Assembly: GCA_002694245.1 (NCBI GenBank)
Contig: NZLM01000034.1
Location: 2,074 to 15,614, forward strand
Origin: Methanobacteriota archaeon
Lineage (GTDB): Archaea; Thermoplasmatota; Poseidoniia; Poseidoniales; Poseidoniaceae
DNA: 13,541 bases
Direction: 5' to 3'
Part shown: positions 1 through 6,873 of the stretch, in pieces
Layout: every line of letters starts with the position of its first letter
How positions within the stretch are numbered: position 1 is the stretch's first letter
Translations under genes and position numbers: made by a program
The notes under the pieces: model-generated
Database searches by the model: none
What the model saw: the letters and a program-made list of their open reading frames with translations, nothing else
What the model was told of the DNA's origin: nothing

Positions 1-315
1 GGTGTGGCAAGAAAGTCTTCAGATTTTCTCGCACCAGATTTTCCCTCTCTATCAGACGATGAAATTAACAAACACTTTGTTAGCTTCAGGGGTATTGGTC
101 CTTGGACATCTGAAATGATGATGATTTTTGCTCTTTTACGCCCGGACATATTCAGTATTGGCGATATAGGTCTCATTAAAGCGGTAAAAATTCTTGAACC
201 AAAGGCAGAATCAAAAGAAGATGTACTAGCTGTTTCAGAAAGATGGGCCCCGTTTAGAACCGCAGCAAGTTGGTATTTGTGGCGAATGTTAGATCCTGTG
301 CCCGTTGCATACTGA
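1..315 (+). CDS. alkA: DNA-3-methyladenine glycosylase (AlkA-type), C-terminal part, cut by the window start
   Basis: Base-excision repair enzyme that removes alkylated bases by cleaving the N-glycosidic bond. About 104 residues are visible and the frame is open to the window edge, so the N-terminal half is missing; the GTG at 4 is probably internal. The visible part is the end of the HhH-GPD domain: the hairpin-helix-hairpin segment FRGIGPWTSEM, then SIGDIGL, whose Asp sits where the AlkA catalytic aspartate lies, then the C-terminal W-PFRTAASWYLWR segment typical of AlkA proteins. The family is normally 200-300 residues and ends at about this point, so the TGA at 313-315 looks like the natural end. 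Other HhH-GPD enzymes (endonuclease III, MutY) fit less well: there is no 4Fe-4S cysteine cluster after the domain, and the GPWT and AAWYLWR-type motifs are AlkA-like. Confidence 0.88.
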   Translation, partial: GVARKSSDFLAPDFPSLSDDEINKHFVSFRGIGPWTSEMMMIFALLRPDIFSIGDIGLIKAVKILEPKAESKEDVLAVSERWAPFRTAASWYLWRMLDPVPVAY

Positions 316-337
316 AAAAACAAATACACCTCAAAAC

Positions 338-593
338 ATGATGGTTACATGGATTCGCACTTTATTCGATTTTTCTTATTCTTGCATTTGCATCTACTAG
401 ATGGATAACGGAAAATTTCAAATTACATGTAAGAACAGATTCAATATGGCTTCACCACTGGATTATTGCGGCTATCTTGAGGGGAATACTCGCTTATTTC
501 CAAGTTGAATCTGAGATTGTCTGGGGCTACCTTACGGGAGTATCTATCGAAGGTTTAGGCAGGAAAAATTGGTCCTTGTTAAGAAAACAGTGA
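338..593 (+). pseudogene. Small predicted membrane protein with an apparent +1 frameshift
   Basis: The gap between alkA and gcvT is not empty. The third forward frame is open from 342 to the TGA at 591-593 and reads like protein: a hydrophobic stretch (FLILAFAST), then RTDSIWLHHWIIAAILRGIL, then a polar end with GYLTGVSIEGLGRKNW. It has no ATG, GTG or TTG near its beginning. The second frame has ATG-ATG at 338-343 and reads MMVTWIRTLFDF before stopping at 398-400. The two halves meet at the T5 run at 370-374; removing one T gives a continuous 84-residue protein with two hydrophobic segments (roughly residues 8-20 and 36-53). Either the run carries a one-base error or the gene is broken. I do not recognise the family. 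The His-His-Trp and the EGLGRKNW end are its most distinctive parts. No clear Shine-Dalgarno lies before 338. Confidence 0.5.
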
Positions 594-612
594 GAAAAAA
601 TTTCAGTGATGA

Positions 613-618
613 TTTAAT
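613..618 (+). promoter_or_regulatory. TATA-like box for gcvT
   Basis: TTTAAT centred about 27 bases before the gcvT ATG at 642. This spacing would start the transcript at or next to the ATG, giving a leaderless mRNA. No Shine-Dalgarno precedes the ATG, which fits. The call rests on position and A/T content only. Confidence 0.4.
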
Positions 619-641
619 GCTGTACCTAATACCATGTACAT

Positions 642-1751
642 ATGGCAACATCACCACCCGTAAGGACCCCTCTTTACGACGAGCATGTTGCTTTGAATGC
701 AAACATAGTAGACTTTCATGGATTCGAGTTACCAATATGGTATTCCAACATATCTGAAGAGCATATTCAATGCAGAACAAGTGCCGGGTTGTTTGATGTT
801 TCACACATGGGTTCATTCAGATTCACTGGTACCGGGGTTAAGGTATGGCTAGAATCATTAGCAACCCAAAAAGTTACTAAAATAAAACCTGGGAATTGCG
901 CATACACCCACTTTTTAGATTACGAAGGTTATCTGATAGATGATATGATATTTGCTGTAGTTGGTGAGGATGAGATTCTCGGAGTCCCCAATGCTAGTAT
1001 GATCGAGGTAATGTGGGACTGGTTCACATCCCTTCTACCAGATGATGGTTCCGTAGAAATAGAAGACCTCTCAAAAGGTACAAGCATCATCGCTTTGCAA
1101 GGGCCTAAATCAAGAGAAATATGCGAATTAGTTCTTGGCAAAAACAACCACGTTGGAAGATTCAAGTGGTCACAGATCAATCTTAACCCATTGAACATCA
1201 ATGGCTGGATACAGGGGACAGGTTACACAGGTGAACCTGGTTATGAGATATTTGTTCCTAATGACGACGCAGGTAAATTGTGGAGGGCACTAATCACGGC
1301 AGGCGCAAACCCAGTAGGCCTTGGTGCTAGAGATACGCTCCGTTTGGAGAAAGGATATTTGTTGTCAGGTGTAGACTTTGCATCACCAGATTTAGATGAT
1401 AATAAATTGCTACACAGAGACTCTTGGGAAACAAATGTTCCATTCGGTCTAGACATAGAGCACGATTTTATCGGAAAGCACAGAGTCGTATCGCACTCAG
1501 ATAATGATGCAAGACTTTGGGGTCTCAAGCAACTTGAGAAAGGGCCACTGCCAAGAGGCGGAAAAGATGTAGAGGACTTAGACGGCAATATAATCGGAAC
1601 TCTAACCAGTGGGGCTCCATCGCCATCAATGAACAGAACAGGTATTGGAATGGGATACATCTCTAATGTGTCTCCTGGCGATGAGGTAATGATAATTGCC
1701 TCGCCGAGGAAAAAAGTTAGAGCAATCATTGTCCGCCCGCCATTCGTGTGA
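642..1751 (+). CDS. gcvT: Aminomethyltransferase, glycine cleavage system T protein
   Basis: Takes the aminomethyl group from the lipoyl arm of GcvH and, with tetrahydrofolate, releases ammonia and makes 5,10-methylene-THF; cytoplasmic. It has 369 residues, normal for the family. Visible family segments in order: RTPLYDEHVALNA at the N-terminus, RTSAGLFDVSHMG around residue 45, YEGYLIDDMIF with Asp100-Asp101 (Asp101 matches the catalytic aspartate of the E. coli enzyme), TGYTGEPGYEIFVP around 190, GLGARDTLRLEKGYLLSG around 225-242, and a C-terminal barrel domain. The ATG at 642 is chosen because the family motif begins a few residues later and a TATA-like box lies at the leaderless distance. 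The P-protein genes lie 3.7 kb downstream on the same strand, separated by the surface-protein gene. GcvH is not in the window. A folate-binding YgfZ-type paralog is less likely, because the T-protein motifs are complete. Confidence 0.95.
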   Translation: MATSPPVRTPLYDEHVALNANIVDFHGFELPIWYSNISEEHIQCRTSAGLFDVSHMGSFRFTGTGVKVWLESLATQKVTKIKPGNCAYTHFLDYEGYLIDDMIFAVVGEDEILGVPNASMIEVMWDWFTSLLPDDGSVEIEDLSKGTSIIALQGPKSREICELVLGKNNHVGRFKWSQINLNPLNINGWIQGTGYTGEPGYEIFVPNDDAGKLWRALITAGANPVGLGARDTLRLEKGYLLSGVDFASPDLDDNKLLHRDSWETNVPFGLDIEHDFIGKHRVVSHSDNDARLWGLKQLEKGPLPRGGKDVEDLDGNIIGTLTSGAPSPSMNRTGIGMGYISNVSPGDEVMIIASPRKKVRAIIVRPPFV

Positions 1752-1752
1752 T

Positions 1753-1770
1753 AACGCCCTAAAGGGCGTT
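1753..1770. repeat. Perfect 7-bp hairpin just after the gcvT stop
   Basis: AACGCCC-TAAA-GGGCGTT, a perfect inverted repeat that starts two bases after the gcvT TGA. It is GC-rich and stable on paper. It is not followed by a T run, so it is not a classic intrinsic terminator. It could protect the 3' end or mark processing between gcvT and the next gene. Confidence 0.6.
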
Positions 1771-1780
1771 GATTTGATGA

Positions 1781-1799
1781 AGGTCCACTTACTGGACCT
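1781..1799. repeat. Perfect 7-bp hairpin just before the surface-protein start
   Basis: AGGTCCA-CTTAC-TGGACCT, a second perfect inverted repeat 10 bp after the first. It ends four bases before the ATG at 1804. If the transcript includes it, the stem would sit where a ribosome binds, so it could act on translation. If the gene really starts at the upstream ATG at 1777, the repeat would lie inside coding sequence. Confidence 0.55.
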
Positions 1800-1803
1800 A
1801 TTC

Positions 1804-4800
1804 ATGCGAAAAGGTATTGCAATCGGAATTATGCTGTGCTTCATACTCTCAATAATTCCTGCGCTATCATCAGGTGGTGTCAATATAGACAACTCTGGAG
1901 AAATCCAGATCTCATCAAAGATAATCGATGACAACGACTTGACCTTGTCGCAGGTTGATGCTTTGAATGCCGCTGGGATGGCAAGAGGAACAAACAGTAA
2001 CTGGTCAGCTTCCGGAGGCTCCATGAACAACGATGAAATCTATGAGATGGTATTCGATTCGGAAGGAAATGTTGTTGTTTGTGGTACGATATATCAAGCG
2101 AGCCAATTTGGAAATATTCAAGTTTACACTGAAGGTGAAGGAGATATTTTAATCGCCAAATTGAGTAAAGATGGCAACTGGCTTTGGGCAGTATCTGCTG
2201 GAACTGCTCTTTACTACGACGAGTGTCGCGGAGTAACGATAGATTCGAATGGAAATGTGTACGGTACTGGTTATTTCCAGGGTTCGGTTAACTTTGGTAA
2301 TACAACAATCACAACAACCGGGTTTGATGGTTGGCTAGCAAGAGTAAACAGCACGGGTCAGTTTGACTGGGCAATGAAATTTGGTGGTTTCGATGTAGAC
2401 GTAGGCTGGGACGTTGCAGCTGATAATTATGACAACCTGTACGTCACAGGCTTCTATCGAAATTTCACCGAGTTCGATGCAACTCAATTATCTGCTGATG
2501 GAGTCACAGATGATTCTAGATTCTTCGTTGCTTACTACAATGTTTCAGCAAATCTCTGGGATTGGGCTAGAGACTCGTATGGGGACGGAACCTCAACACC
2601 TTACCAGATCGTAGTAGAGCCATCGACAAACTCAGCATATATTGCGGGGTATAACACAGGTAGTGAGGAATGGAATGGTGGCGCATTCCAGTCAAATCCA
2701 CAGTCCACGTATGCAGGATTTGTAGTAAAGTATACTGATGACGGGACGTTTTTGTGGGGACAAAATACAGCAGGACAATCATGCTTCGGGGGAAGTTGTG
2801 GTGTATATTTCAACAACATAATCATTCACCCAGATGGAGGGGTAGTTGTTGGAGGAAACTATCTTCAAACTTACAAAAAGCAGACTGGAACCGTCGTTAA
2901 CGGACAAGGCAGCTGGGATGTTCTGCTTCTAAGATATGACGAGAACGGAACCCAACTTTGGGATTACAACGCTGGAGGTTCAGGAGATGACAGGCTACAA
3001 TCCCTTTCAGTCAATCCTAAAGGGCAAGTCCAATTTGGTGGTAATCACTTTGCCGATATGAAATTCGGTACAACTACGCTGACAAAGAATTTCACAACAA
3101 ACAGGTATGATGGTTTCATCGCACAAGTAGACTATGACGCAGACTTCCAATGGGCTATGAGCATCGGAGGTGCTGACAATGATACTGTTGGTGCGCTGTT
3201 GGCAATGGATGATGGCACCATCGTTGCTGGTGGTGATTTTAGCGGAACAGTTTGGTTTGGCGACACACCACGAACAGCAACAGACCAAGATGTTTTTGTT
3301 TGGAAATTCCAACATGACAAAGATGACGATGGAATAACTGATTACACAGACAATTGTCTAAACTCTCCAAACGCAAACCAAAGCAATTTCGATGGTGATT
3401 TGAAAGGGGATGCCTGTGATAATGATGATGATAATGATGGGCTACACGATGTACTGGACGATTGTCGATATGGGGTACTAAACTGGAATCAATCAAACAC
3501 ATCACTAGATCATGATGCAGATGGATGCAAAGACATCGAGGAAGACAACGATGATGATAATGATGGAATCTCAGATAATCTCGATAACTGTCCTTCAGGA
3601 GCCTTAGACTGGACAGTAGACAACTCTACTGACCTTGATGGAGATGGCTGTAGAGATATCGATGAGGACACAGATGATGATGGTGATTCAGTCCTCGATA
3701 TCGACGATAATTGCCACTTCACGGTCAACCCACTTCAGGAGGATTATGAGGGCGATGGCTTTGGTGATTTGTGTGATGGTGACGATGACGGTGATGGAGT
3801 TGATGATTTAGTCGATCAATGCCCGCAGGGTGCGAAGAACTGGTCATCAGAAGTCCAAACCGACAAGGATGGTGATGGTTGCGAGGATGAGAATTCAAAC
3901 GAAGATCCTGATGATGATAACGACGGAGTCTTGGATGAATTCGATGCTTGTTCTAGAGGTGAAACTGGATGGATATCATCACAGAACACAGATCGTGATG
4001 CAGACGGATGCCGCAACGATAACGAGGACAATGATAATGACAATGATAGCGTAATCAACGAAATAGACCTTTGCAAAAACGGCATCACAAACTGGACAAA
4101 GAATGCCACTAACGATAACGATGGTGATGGTTGTATCGACAGTAGAGAAGATAACGACGATGATAACGACGGCTTTTCCGATTTGATCGATTTCTGTCCT
4201 CTGCAAGAGGGAACAGCAGACCAAGGTGGAGCTAAAGGCTGCCCTGATTTTGATTCAGATGGCTGGGCTGATTCAATCGACGCCTTCTTCCAAGATGAAA
4301 CACAATGGAATGATGGTGATGGTGATGGCTATGGAGATAATCCAAGTGGAAACAACCCAGACGATTGTCCGTTCTTTTTCGGAAACTCAACCCAAGATAG
4401 AACAGGGTGTGTAGATTCGGACGGAGATGGTTATTCTGACCCAGAGTTGTCATGGGTTGTGGCCCAAGGTGCTGATGCCTTCGTAGATGAACCAACTCAG
4501 TGGTCAGATATCGATGGCGATGGATATGGTGACAATTTCGAAGGTGTCAACGTAGATTTCTGCCCAGAAATCGAAGGAACCTCAACAATTGATAGGTTTG
4601 GATGTAAGGATATAGACGGTGATGGTTATTCAGATCCAGACGCATTCTGGACAGATAGTAAGTGGGATTCGTTGGGATACGGGCCAGACATGTTCACGCT
4701 TGATCCAACTCAATGGCACGATACAGATGGTGATGGTTTCGGCGACAATTGGGGTAACCCTGACTGGAATGAGTCAAGGGAGGATACTTGGCCTGGAATT

Positions 4801-5319
4801 TTCGTTGATGGAGCAACAAACGCCGATATGTGTCCGTTTGACAAACCAGACGGAAGATTTGACGACACCATCAATTATCCCGGATGTTTGCTAAATGAGC
4901 CTAGTGATGGTGGCTCCTCCCTTACAAATGACGCTTCCTCAAGTGATGATGATGAGGATGGATTAGGAGCTTTAACCATAGTAGGAATAATTGGTGCTGT
5001 GGTTGTTCTAGCACTTGCTGGTGCAATTGTGGTTCTTCTCAAAAAGAAACCTAAACCAAAACAAAAGAAAGCTTCTGGTCCTATGGACTTGACTAATTTA
5101 CCGACTCCTGCCCCTCCTCCCGGTGCTTTACCGATAGAGGGGGAAGGTTCTGACGAGGAGACAGAAATCACAGATTCCAATAATGTCGAGTCTTGGGAGC
5201 ATTTACCAGCAGGAGATTATCTCGAACCTGATGAGTCGGGAACGAATTGGTTCCGGGCAAATAATGGTGACAATTGGTACCAAAATGCTGACGAATCATG
5301 GACAAAATGGCAGGATTAA
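1804..5319 (+). CDS. Large secreted, membrane-anchored protein with propeller-like and thrombospondin type-3-like calcium repeats
   Basis: 1171 residues from the ATG at 1804. I chose this start because it gives a clean signal peptide: MRKG, a hydrophobic core (IAIGIMLCFILSIIP) and ALSSG as a likely cleavage site. In-frame ATGs at 1777 and 1696 would add charged residues, and 1696 would overlap gcvT. Residues about 75-500 hold repeated units such as DSNGNVYGTGYF and FDGWLARVNSTGQFDWA, like SBBP-type beta-propeller repeats. Residues 505-1029 hold about 20 Asp-rich DxDxDG units with spaced cysteines (DNCP, DGC), like thrombospondin type-3 repeats, which bind Ca2+. A membrane helix follows at about 1056-1079, then KKKPKPKQKK as the inner-side anchor, then a proline-rich linker and a Trp-rich end (NWFRANNGDNWYQNADESW). 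The expected topology is a long outer part, one helix and a short cytoplasmic tail. N-glycosylation sequons (NQS, NWT, NAT, NST) are frequent. The exact role is unknown; adhesion, particle attachment or binding of polymers is inference. It is a lone gene between gcvT and gcvPA with no metabolic link to them. Confidence 0.88.
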   Translation: MRKGIAIGIMLCFILSIIPALSSGGVNIDNSGEIQISSKIIDDNDLTLSQVDALNAAGMARGTNSNWSASGGSMNNDEIYEMVFDSEGNVVVCGTIYQASQFGNIQVYTEGEGDILIAKLSKDGNWLWAVSAGTALYYDECRGVTIDSNGNVYGTGYFQGSVNFGNTTITTTGFDGWLARVNSTGQFDWAMKFGGFDVDVGWDVAADNYDNLYVTGFYRNFTEFDATQLSADGVTDDSRFFVAYYNVSANLWDWARDSYGDGTSTPYQIVVEPSTNSAYIAGYNTGSEEWNGGAFQSNPQSTYAGFVVKYTDDGTFLWGQNTAGQSCFGGSCGVYFNNIIIHPDGGVVVGGNYLQTYKKQTGTVVNGQGSWDVLLLRYDENGTQLWDYNAGGSGDDRLQSLSVNPKGQVQFGGNHFADMKFGTTTLTKNFTTNRYDGFIAQVDYDADFQWAMSIGGADNDTVGALLAMDDGTIVAGGDFSGTVWFGDTPRTATDQDVFVWKFQHDKDDDGITDYTDNCLNSPNANQSNFDGDLKGDACDNDDDNDGLHDVLDDCRYGVLNWNQSNTSLDHDADGCKDIEEDNDDDNDGISDNLDNCPSGALDWTVDNSTDLDGDGCRDIDEDTDDDGDSVLDIDDNCHFTVNPLQEDYEGDGFGDLCDGDDDGDGVDDLVDQCPQGAKNWSSEVQTDKDGDGCEDENSNEDPDDDNDGVLDEFDACSRGETGWISSQNTDRDADGCRNDNEDNDNDNDSVINEIDLCKNGITNWTKNATNDNDGDGCIDSREDNDDDNDGFSDLIDFCPLQEGTADQGGAKGCPDFDSDGWADSIDAFFQDETQWNDGDGDGYGDNPSGNNPDDCPFFFGNSTQDRTGCVDSDGDGYSDPELSWVVAQGADAFVDEPTQWSDIDGDGYGDNFEGVNVDFCPEIEGTSTIDRFGCKDIDGDGYSDPDAFWTDSKWDSLGYGPDMFTLDPTQWHDTDGDGFGDNWGNPDWNESREDTWPGIFVDGATNADMCPFDKPDGRFDDTINYPGCLLNEPSDGGSSLTNDASSSDDDEDGLGALTIVGIIGAVVVLALAGAIVVLLKKKPKPKQKKASGPMDLTNLPTPAPPPGALPIEGEGSDEETEITDSNNVESWEHLPAGDYLEPDESGTNWFRANNGDNWYQNADESWTKWQD
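3316..4890 (+). repeat. Coding array of Asp-rich calcium-binding repeats
   Basis: About 20 imperfect units encode DxDxDGxxD loops. The first half alternates DNDDDNDG-type and DGDGC-type loops spaced by a cysteine and a segment such as LDWTVDNST. The second half (from about 4250) has longer units with DGDGYGD or DGDGYSD loops and repeated TQW. The DNA is GAT/GAC-rich but units differ at many third positions, so the array is old and selected as protein, not a recent DNA expansion. Confidence 0.85.
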
Positions 5320-5490
5320 GTAGTAAATTAGTCCTAAAATTCGGCTAATAATGTTAGTTACTGGAGCGTTTAACTTCCATTTAGTGGCCATTTTTTGAGA
5401 ATATTACCTTGTAATTAGGCGCTAATCTGCAATCTTTCTAGACTAACATTCATTTTGGTTACGCGTTACGCTATGCTCAGAGGGGAGTAT
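5320..5490 (+). other. Intergenic stretch between the surface-protein gene and gcvPA
   Basis: A 171-bp gap with a T6 run at 5391-5396 (possible archaeal terminator), a 9-bp inverted repeat AATGTTAGT (5350-5358) / ACTAACATT (5442-5450), and an exact tandem GTTACGC at 5458-5471. No RNA gene or protein is evident. A promoter for gcvPA must lie here if the gene is not cotranscribed with the surface-protein gene; I cannot assign a TATA box with confidence. Confidence 0.45.
5391..5396 (+). terminator. Possible T-tract terminator after the surface-protein gene
   Basis: A run of six T on the coding strand 72 bases after the stop. Archaeal RNA polymerase commonly terminates at such tracts without a hairpin. 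Support is composition and position only. Confidence 0.3.
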
Positions 5491-6873
5491 ATGGTAGACC
5501 AATTACCCAATCTTGGCCGCGAAAAAGAAATGCTAGAAGCCATGGGCATGTCTTCTATTGACGACTTATTTGCCGATCTCCCAGAATCGGTGAGAATGCT
5601 TGAAGATCTGCCACTCAGACCACCACAGTCGGAAGAGGGAATCATAGCTGATGCCAAGCGATTACTAGGTGCAAATGTAGCACTGGGCGACAGGGTTAGT
5701 TTCCTTGGCGCAGGTCTAAATCGCAACTATGTCCCAGCGAGCGTCTTCCAGTTGATTACTCGAGGGGAGTTCCTTACTTCTTACACACCGTATCAACCAG
5801 AGGTCAGTCAGGGAATGCTTCAAGCAATGTGGGAATTCCAGACTCTCATCTCTGAATTGGTTGGACTCGAGATATCCAACTTGTCTGTTTATGATTCATC
5901 TACTGCAGCAGCGGAAGCGCTTACCTGTTCTGTAAGAATACATAACAGAAAAGCGGAGCAAAAAGATACAGTCTACATCAGCGAATTAGTGCCACCTGCA
6001 AGAATGTCAGTAATTCACAATTACACTCAAGGAGCAGGCATTAATCTGAAATCACTAAAGCACAACGATGACGGAACACTGGACCTTGAATCCCTCGCTG
6101 AAGCGGCAGGGTCTTGCGGCGTTTATGTAGAACAACCGAACCCAATTGGTGTTTTGGATGGCGGACTTGTTCGAGTGAAAGAAATCATTGGAGAAAATAC
6201 AGCATTCATTGTTGGTGTTGCACCTGTAAGTCTTGGCGTTATTGAGGCTCCCGGAAACTACGGCGCAGATATTGTAGTCGGGGAAGGACAAGCTCTCGGC
6301 TCTCCCATAACCTACGGTGGGCCTTTGTATGGCATATTCGCATGCACAAAGGCATACCTCAGACAAATGCCGGGAAGGATAGTTGGCAAGTCAATCGACG
6401 TAGATGGCAAAGTGGCATTCTGCCTTACTCTATCTACAAGAGAGCAACATATCAGAAGACACCGAGCAACATCCAACATATGTACAAATGAAACATTGAT
6501 CGCTTTGATGGGTGCAATGCATATGGCTCTACTTGGTCCTGAGGGATTAGAGAAACTAGCATACAGAAACCTAGCGGCTTGTCAATTGGGTAAGGCAAAG
6601 CTATCAGAGATTGACTCAATCAAAATTCCTCACATGAACAGTTCGCATTACAACGAGTTTGTCATAGAATTACCAGGATCTGCCGCTGACTGCATAGAAT
6701 ACCTAGACTCACACGGAGTTGTCGGAGGATATGATTTAGGAAATTGGTATCAAGACAAAAAGAATTGGTTACTAGTTTCGTTTAGCGATCAAACCCAAGC
6801 CTCAGAAATTGAATTACTAGCGGCCCATTTGGCTGTTTGGGCTGCTTCTCAACTACAGGAGGTGCTCGTATGA
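5491..6873 (+). CDS. gcvPA: Glycine dehydrogenase (decarboxylating), subunit 1 (N-terminal half of P protein)
   Basis: With GcvPB it forms the PLP-dependent P protein, which decarboxylates glycine and loads the aminomethyl group on lipoyl-GcvH. It has 460 residues, usual for the split subunit. Family segments: EMLEAMGMSSIDDLFADLP near the start, then FLGAGLNRNYVPASV, then TSYTPYQPEVSQGMLQAMWE with FQTLISEL, VYDSSTAAAEA, and later GSPITYGGPLYGIFA and CLTLSTREQHIRRHRATSNIC. The ATG at 5491 is chosen because the family begins about ten residues before the EML motif, and AGGGGAG lies just upstream with its G run 5 bases from the ATG. In-frame ATG at 5473 and TTG at 5455 are possible but less fitting. 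The gene ends in an ATGA overlap with gcvPB, so the two are translated together. Confidence 0.95.
   Translation: MVDQLPNLGREKEMLEAMGMSSIDDLFADLPESVRMLEDLPLRPPQSEEGIIADAKRLLGANVALGDRVSFLGAGLNRNYVPASVFQLITRGEFLTSYTPYQPEVSQGMLQAMWEFQTLISELVGLEISNLSVYDSSTAAAEALTCSVRIHNRKAEQKDTVYISELVPPARMSVIHNYTQGAGINLKSLKHNDDGTLDLESLAEAAGSCGVYVEQPNPIGVLDGGLVRVKEIIGENTAFIVGVAPVSLGVIEAPGNYGADIVVGEGQALGSPITYGGPLYGIFACTKAYLRQMPGRIVGKSIDVDGKVAFCLTLSTREQHIRRHRATSNICTNETLIALMGAMHMALLGPEGLEKLAYRNLAACQLGKAKLSEIDSIKIPHMNSSHYNEFVIELPGSAADCIEYLDSHGVVGGYDLGNWYQDKKNWLLVSFSDQTQASEIELLAAHLAVWAASQLQEVLV
6857..6864 (+). promoter_or_regulatory. Strong Shine-Dalgarno for gcvPB
   Basis: AGGAGGTG ends 5 bases before the ATG at 6870, inside the end of gcvPA. 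It fixes the gcvPB start at the ATGA overlap rather than at the in-frame start 33 bases earlier, and supports coupled translation of the two P subunits. Confidence 0.8.

Noticed and set aside
1696..1803. Longer start for the surface protein, overlapping the end of gcvT
   Set aside because: The extra residues are charged and precede a perfect signal peptide that begins at 1804; the overlap with gcvT would be 56 bp.
3510..4495. Long Ser-rich and His-rich reading frames opposite the Asp-rich repeats
   Set aside because: They are the antisense of GAT/GAC codons, with low-complexity composition and no start signals; the plus-strand protein explains the DNA.
3316..4890. A minisatellite or CRISPR-like DNA repeat array
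   Set aside because: The repetition is at the protein level; units vary in length and at third codon positions, and there are no constant repeats with unique spacers.
5400..5490. Glycine riboswitch in front of gcvPA
   Set aside because: None of the conserved glycine-aptamer core sequences can be seen; only unrelated short repeats are present.
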